NCBI GenBank assembly: GCA_036250195.1
Contig: JAVHZZ010000016.1
Span: 1,054,001 to 1,118,000, forward strand
Length of the DNA stretch: 64,000 nt
Direction of reading: 5' to 3'
Source of the DNA: Mixophyes australis
Lineage: Eukaryota; Chordata; Amphibia; Anura; Limnodynastidae
Below, piece by piece: positions 58,520 through 64,000 of this stretch. The notes under the pieces were generated by a model. That model had not been told where the DNA came from. It saw only the letters and a program-made list of their open reading frames with translations, and made no database searches. Both the position numbers and the translations under genes were made by a program. The stretch's first letter is position 1. Each line of letters starts with the position of its first letter.

Positions 58520-61060
58520 TGAATCATGAATTAAATCATGAATTGAATCATAAATCATGAATTGAATCATGAATTGAATCATAAATCATGAATCATGAAT
58601 TGAATCATGAATCATGAATCGAATCATGAATCATGAATTGAATCATGAATCATGAATCATGAATTGAATCATGAATCATGAATCAAATCATGAATCTCGA
58701 ATCATGAATTGAATCATGAATCATGAATCGAATCATGAATCTCGAATCATGAATTGAATCATGAATCATGAATTGAATCATGAATTGAATCATGAATTGA
58801 ATCATGAATCATGAATCATGAATTGAATCATGAATTGAATCATAAATCATGAATCATGAATTGAATCATGAATTGAATCATAAATCATTAATCATGAATT
58901 GAATCATGAATCATGAATCGAATCATGAATCATGAATTGAATCATAAATCATGAATCATGAATTGAATCATGAATCATGAATCGAATCATGAATCATGAA
59001 TTTAATTATGAATCATGAATCGAATCATGAATCATGAATCGAATCATGAATCATGAATCGAATCATGAATCATTAATCATGAATCATGAATTGAATCATG
59101 AATTGAATCATAAATCATGAATCATGAATTGAATCATAAATCATGAATCATGAATTGAATCATGAATTGAATCATAAATCATGAATCATGAATTGAATCA
59201 TAAATCATGAATCATGAATTGAATCATGATTCATGAATCGAATCATGAATCACGAATTGAATCATGAATCATGAATCATGAATTGAATCATGAATCATGA
59301 ATCATGAATCGAATCACGAATCATGAATCATGAATTAAATCATGAATTGAATCATAAATCATGAATCATGAATTGAATCATGAATTGAATCATAAATCAT
59401 GAATCATGAATTGAATCATGAATCATGAATCGAATAATGAATCATGAATTGAATCATGAATCATGAATCAAATCATGAATCTCGAATCATGAATTGAATC
59501 ATGAATCATGAATCGAATCATGAATCATGAATTGAATCATGAATCATGAATCATGAATCATGAATCATGAATCGAATCATGAATCATGAATCATGAATTG
59601 AATCATGAATCATGAATTGAATCATGAATTGAATCATGAATTAAATCATGAATCATGAATCATGAATTAAATCATGAATTGAATCATAAATCATGAATCA
59701 TGAATTGAATCATGAATTGAATCATAAATCATGAATCATGAATCAAATCATGAATCATGAATTGATTCATGAATCATGAATCGAATCATGAATCATGAAT
59801 CATGAATTATGAATTGAATCATGAATTGAATCATAAATCATGAATCATGAATTGAATCATAAATCATAAATCATGAATTGAATCATGAATTGAATCATAA
59901 ATCATGAATCATGAATTGAATCATGAATCATGAATCAAATCATGAATCATGAATTGAATCATGAATCATGAATCATGAAATGAATCATGAATCAAATCAT
60001 GAATCTCGAATCATGAATTGAATCATGAATCATGAATCGAATCATGAATCTCGAATCATGAATTGAATCATGAATCATGAATTGAATCACGAATTGAATC
60101 ATGAATTGAATCATGAATCATGAATCATGAATTAAATCATGAATTGAATCATAAATCATGAATTGAATCATGAATTGAATCATAAATCATGAATCATGAA
60201 TTGAATCATGAATCATGAATCGAATCATGAATCATGAATTGAATCATGAATCATGAATCATGAATTGAATCATGAATCATGAATCAAATCATGAATCTCG
60301 AATCATGAATTGAATCATGAATCATGAATCGAATCATGAATCTCGAATCATGAATTGAATCATGAATCATGAATTGAATCATGAATTGAATCATGAATTG
60401 AATCATGAATCATGAATCATGAATTGAATCATGAATTGAATCATAAATCATGAATCATGAATTGAATCATGAATTGAATCATAAATCATTAATCATGAAT
60501 TGAATCATGAATCATGAATCGAATCATGAATCATGAATTGAATCATAAATCATGAATCATGAATTGAATCATGAATCATGAATCGAATCATGAATCATGA
60601 ATTTAATTATGAATCATGAATCGAATCATGAATCATGAATCGAATCATGAATCATGAATCGAATCATGAATCATTAATCATGAATCATGAATTGAATCAT
60701 GAATTGAATCATAAATCATGAATCATGAATTGAATCATAAATCATGAATCATGAATTGAATCATGAATTGAATCATAAATCATGAATCATGAATTGAATC
60801 ATAAATCATGAATCATGAATTGAATCATGATTCATGAATCGAATCATGAATCACGAATTGAATCATGAATCATGAATCATGAATTGAATCATGAATCATG
60901 AATCATGAATCGAATCACGAATCATGAATCATGAATTAAATCATGAATTGAATCATAAATCATGAATCATGAATTGAATCATGAATTGAATCATAAATCA
61001 TGAATCATGAATTGAATCATGAATCATGAATCGAATAATGAATCATGAATTGAATCATGA
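58520..61060 (+). repeat. Tandem duplication with 1,601-bp period inside unit B
   Basis: Markers at a constant 1,601-bp offset: TTTAATTA tracts at 58996/60597, CACGAATTG at 59251/60852 and GAATAATG at 59432/61033. The left match can be followed from about 58561/60162. Unit A has only one CACGAATTG (45061), which aligns with either copy. Confidence 0.78.
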
Positions 61061-62519
61061 ATCATAAATCGAATCATGAATTATGAATCATGAATCATGA
61101 ATCATGAATCATGAATTGAATCATGAATTGAATCATGAATTGAATCATGAATCATAAATCGAATCATGAATCATGAATCATGAATAATGAATCATGAATC
61201 ATGAATCATGAATTGAATCATGAATTGAATCATGAATCATGAATCATGAATTGAATCATGAATCATGAATCGAATCATGAATCATGACTTGAATCATGAA
61301 TCATGAATCATGAATTATGAATCGAATCATGAATCATGAATTGAATCATGAATCATGAATCATGAATCTTGAATCGAATCATGAATCATGAATCATGAAT
61401 CATGAATCATGAATCATGAATCGAATCATGAATCATGAATTATGAATCGAATCATGAATCATGAATTATGAATTGAATCATGAATCATGAATTGAAACAT
61501 GAATTGAATCATGAATCATGAATCATGAATTGAATCATGAATCATGAATCATGAATTATGAATTGAATCATGAATCATGAATTATGAATTGAATCATGAA
61601 TCATGAATTGAATCATGAATTGAATCATGAATCATGAATCATGAATTGAATCATGAAACATGAATCGAATCATGAATCTTGAATCGAATCATGAATCATG
61701 AATCATGAATCATGAATCATGAATTGAATCATGAATCATGAATTATGAATCGAATCATGAATCATGAATTATGAATTGAATCATGAATCATGAATTGAAT
61801 CATGAATTGAATCATGAATCATGAATCATGAATTGAATCATGAATCATGAATCGAATCATGAATCTCGAATCATAAATTGAATCATGAATCATGAATCAT
61901 GAATTAAATCATGAATTGAATCATAAATCATGAATCATGAATTGAATCATGAATTGAATCATAAATCATGAATCATGAATCAAATCATGAATCATGAATT
62001 GATTCATGAATCATGAATCGAATCATGAATCATGAATCATGAATTATGAATTGAATCATGAATTGAATCATAAATCCTGAATCATGAATTGAATCATAAA
62101 TCATGAATCATGAATTCAATCATGATTCATGAATCGAATCATGAATCATGAATTGAATCATGAATCATGAATCATGAATCGAATCATGAATCATGAATTG
62201 AATCATGAATCATGAATCATGAATCGAATCATGAATCATGAATCATGAATTAAATCATGAATTGAATCATAAATCATAAATCATGAATTGAATCATGAAT
62301 TGAATCATAAATCATGAATCATGAATTGAATCATGAATCATGAATCAAATCATGAATCATGAATTGAATCATGAATCATGAATCATGAAATGAATCATGA
62401 ATCAAATCATGAATCTTGAATCATGAATTGAATCATGAATCATGAATCGAATCATGAATCTCGAATCATGAATTGAATCATGAATCATGAATTGAATCAC
62501 GAATTGAATCATGAATTGA

Positions 62520-64000
62520 GTCATGAATCATGAATCATGAATTGAATCATGAATTGAATCATAAATCATGAATCATGAATTGAATCATGAATTGAATCAT
62601 AAATCATTAATCATGAATTGAATCATGAATCATGAATCGAATCATGAATCATGAATTGAATCATAAATCATGAATCATGAATTGAATCATGAATCATGAA
62701 TCGAATCATGAATCATGAATTTAATTATGAATCATGAATCGAATCATGAATCATGAATCGAATCATGAATCATGAATCGAATCATGAATCATTAATCATG
62801 AATCATGAATTGAATCATGAATTGAATCATAAATCATGAATCATGAATTGAATCATAAATCATGAATCATGAATTGAATCATGAATTGAATCATAAATCA
62901 TGAATCATGAATTGAATCATAAATCATGAATCATGAATTGAATCATGATTCATGAATCGAATCATGAATCATGAATTGAATCATGAATCATGAATCATGA
63001 ATTGAATCATGAATCGAATCACGAATCATGAATCATGAATTAAATCATGAATTGAATCATAAATCATGAATCATGAATTGAATCATGAATTGAATCATAA
63101 ATCATGAATCATGAATTGAATCATGAATCATGAATCGAATAATGAATCATGAATTGAATCATGAATCATGAATCAAATCATGAATCTCGAATCATGAATT
63201 GAATCATGAATCATGAATCGAATCATGAATCATGAATTGAATCATGAATCATGAATCATGAATCGAATCATGAATCATTAATTGAATCATGAATCATAAA
63301 TCGAATCATGAATTATGAATCATGAATCATGAATCATGAATTGAATCATGAATTGAATCATGAATCATGAATCATGAATTAAATCATGAATTGAATCATA
63401 AATCATGAATCATGAATTGAATCATGAATTGAATCATAAATCATTAATCATGAATTGAATCATGAATCATGAATCGAATCATGAATCATGAATTGAATCA
63501 TAAATCATGAATCATGAATTGAATCATGAATCATGAATCATGAATTTAATTATGAATCATGAATCGAATCATGAATCATGAATCGAATCATGAATCATGA
63601 ATCGAATCATGAATCATTAATCATGAATCATGAATTGAATCATAAATCATGAATCATGAATTGAATCATAAATCATAAATCATGAATTGAATCATGAATT
63701 GAATCATAAATCATGAATCATGAATTGAATCATAAATCATGAATCATGAATTGAATCATGATTCATGAATCGAATCATGAATCATGAATTGAATCATGAA
63801 TCATGAATCATGAATTGAATCATGAATCATGAATCATGAATCGAATCACGAATCATGAATCATGAATTAAATCATGAATTGAATCATAAATCATGAATCA
63901 TGAATTGAATCATGAATTGAATCATAAATCATGAATCATGAATTGAATCATGAATCATGAATCGAATAATGAATCATGAATTGAATCATGAATCATGAAT
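62520..64000 (+). repeat. Tandem cassette of about 826 bp, cut by window end
   Basis: TTTAATTA tracts near 62715 and 63540 (825), CACGAATC near 63020 and 63847 (827) and GAATAATG at 63137 and 63964 (827) show a second cassette copy running off the window. The change from 825 to 827 equals one heptamer gained and one pentamer lost. Confidence 0.68.

Larger units (their letters stand above)
32130..63000 (+). repeat. Higher-order unit of 15.2-16.0 kb, two tandem copies
   Basis: Unit A (about 32130-47365) and unit B (about 47366-63000) share the same ordered markers, including the LINE fragment. Matched points: 32251/47489 (offset 15,238), 32800/48052 (15,252), 33181/48421 and 33948/49188 (15,240), LINE 37468/53441 (15,973), TTTAATTA tracts 39132/54975 (15,843), 40263/56100 (15,837), 44806/60597 (15,791), AAACATG 45981/61656 (15,675) and GAAATGAATC near 47040/62388 (15,348). 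Offset changes come from local duplications or losses private to one copy. The left boundary is inferred from where similarity stops; the right boundary is approximate. Confidence 0.85.
53764..64000 (+). repeat. GAATCAT/GAATY satellite array, right block
   Basis: This is a continuation of the satellite to the end of the window, so the true end of the array is not seen. It corresponds to the part of unit A after 37791, with offsets drifting from 15,973 down to about 15,350 as modules are gained and lost. It contains a 1,601-bp tandem duplication that unit A lacks (58.5-61.1k) and a final duplication of about 826 bp cut by the window edge. No gene or unique DNA is visible. Confidence 0.97.

Noticed and set aside
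1..64000. CRISPR array
   Set aside because: Repeats are 5-7 bp with no unique spacers, and no cas-like gene is present.
1..64000. Telomere repeat
   Set aside because: The unit GAATCAT lacks G-runs and does not resemble TTAGGG or other known telomere units. Higher-order duplication is typical of satellite, not telomere.
1..64000. AP-1 or POU-octamer binding sites in TGAATCA and ATGAATC
   Set aside because: The centre base does not fit TGA(G/C)TCA, and any short AT-rich motif will occur thousands of times here by repetition.
1..64000. Whole array as an assembly artefact
   Set aside because: Rare variants, private duplications and graded divergence between copies are unlikely to come from simple mis-assembly, although individual exact duplications such as 7674-10075 still could.

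Overview
The window is almost entirely one satellite DNA array. About 63.35 kb of the 64 kb is built from a heptamer, GAATCAT on the + strand (ATGATTC on the - strand), mixed with a 5-bp short form (GAATC or GAATT). The short form equals the heptamer with 2 bp removed. I found no functional protein gene, no RNA gene, no CRISPR array and no ordinary regulatory region. The array keeps one orientation from end to end and is very AT-rich, since the heptamer has 2 G/C in 7.

The only non-satellite DNA is two copies of a 323-bp insert, at 37468-37790 and 53441-53763. They differ at 2 positions. Read on the minus strand, each begins inside the C-terminal end of a non-LTR retrotransposon ORF: 42 codons with a KIWNSLP motif, then a stop. 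A 3' UTR follows, with an 8-bp-stem hairpin close to the 3' end. I read the insert as a 5'-truncated CR1/L2-like LINE. This insert type and the decay of CpG in the array point to a vertebrate with a methylated genome. From memory of similar repeats I favour an amphibian, but no database was searched.

The array is layered. Level 1 is the 7/5-bp modules, grouped mainly as 12, 19 and 26 bp. Level 2 is cassettes marked by rare variants (TTTAATTA, GACTT, TTGATTC, CACG, CTCG), recurring at about 0.8-1.2 kb or multiples. Level 3 is multi-kb tandem duplications: about 3.1 kb at 1-7.5k, exactly 1,195 bp at 7.7-10.1k, 804-830 bp at 12.5-14.2k, about 850 bp at 20.6-22.2k and at 23.4-25.0k, 1,928 bp at 25.7-29.6k, 1,662 bp at 29.3-32.6k, 1,666 bp at 40.5-43.9k, 1,601 bp at 58.5-61.1k and about 826 bp at 62.5-64k. 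Level 4 is a 15.2-16.0 kb higher-order unit present twice in tandem (about 32.13-47.37k and 47.37-63k), each copy carrying one LINE fragment. Indels between copies are nearly always sums of 5s and 7s.

Two ideas stand out. First, the minus-strand heptamer GATTCAT is one base short of the CR1 3'-terminal octamer GATTCTRT, and it abuts the LINE's 3' end in the correct orientation. The satellite may therefore descend from a LINE tail, or the LINE may have used the array as a matching target. Second, the pentamer junction creates the array's main CpG (GAATCGAAT), and the two other frequent junctions (TTG and TCA) are exactly the two single deamination products of that CpG.
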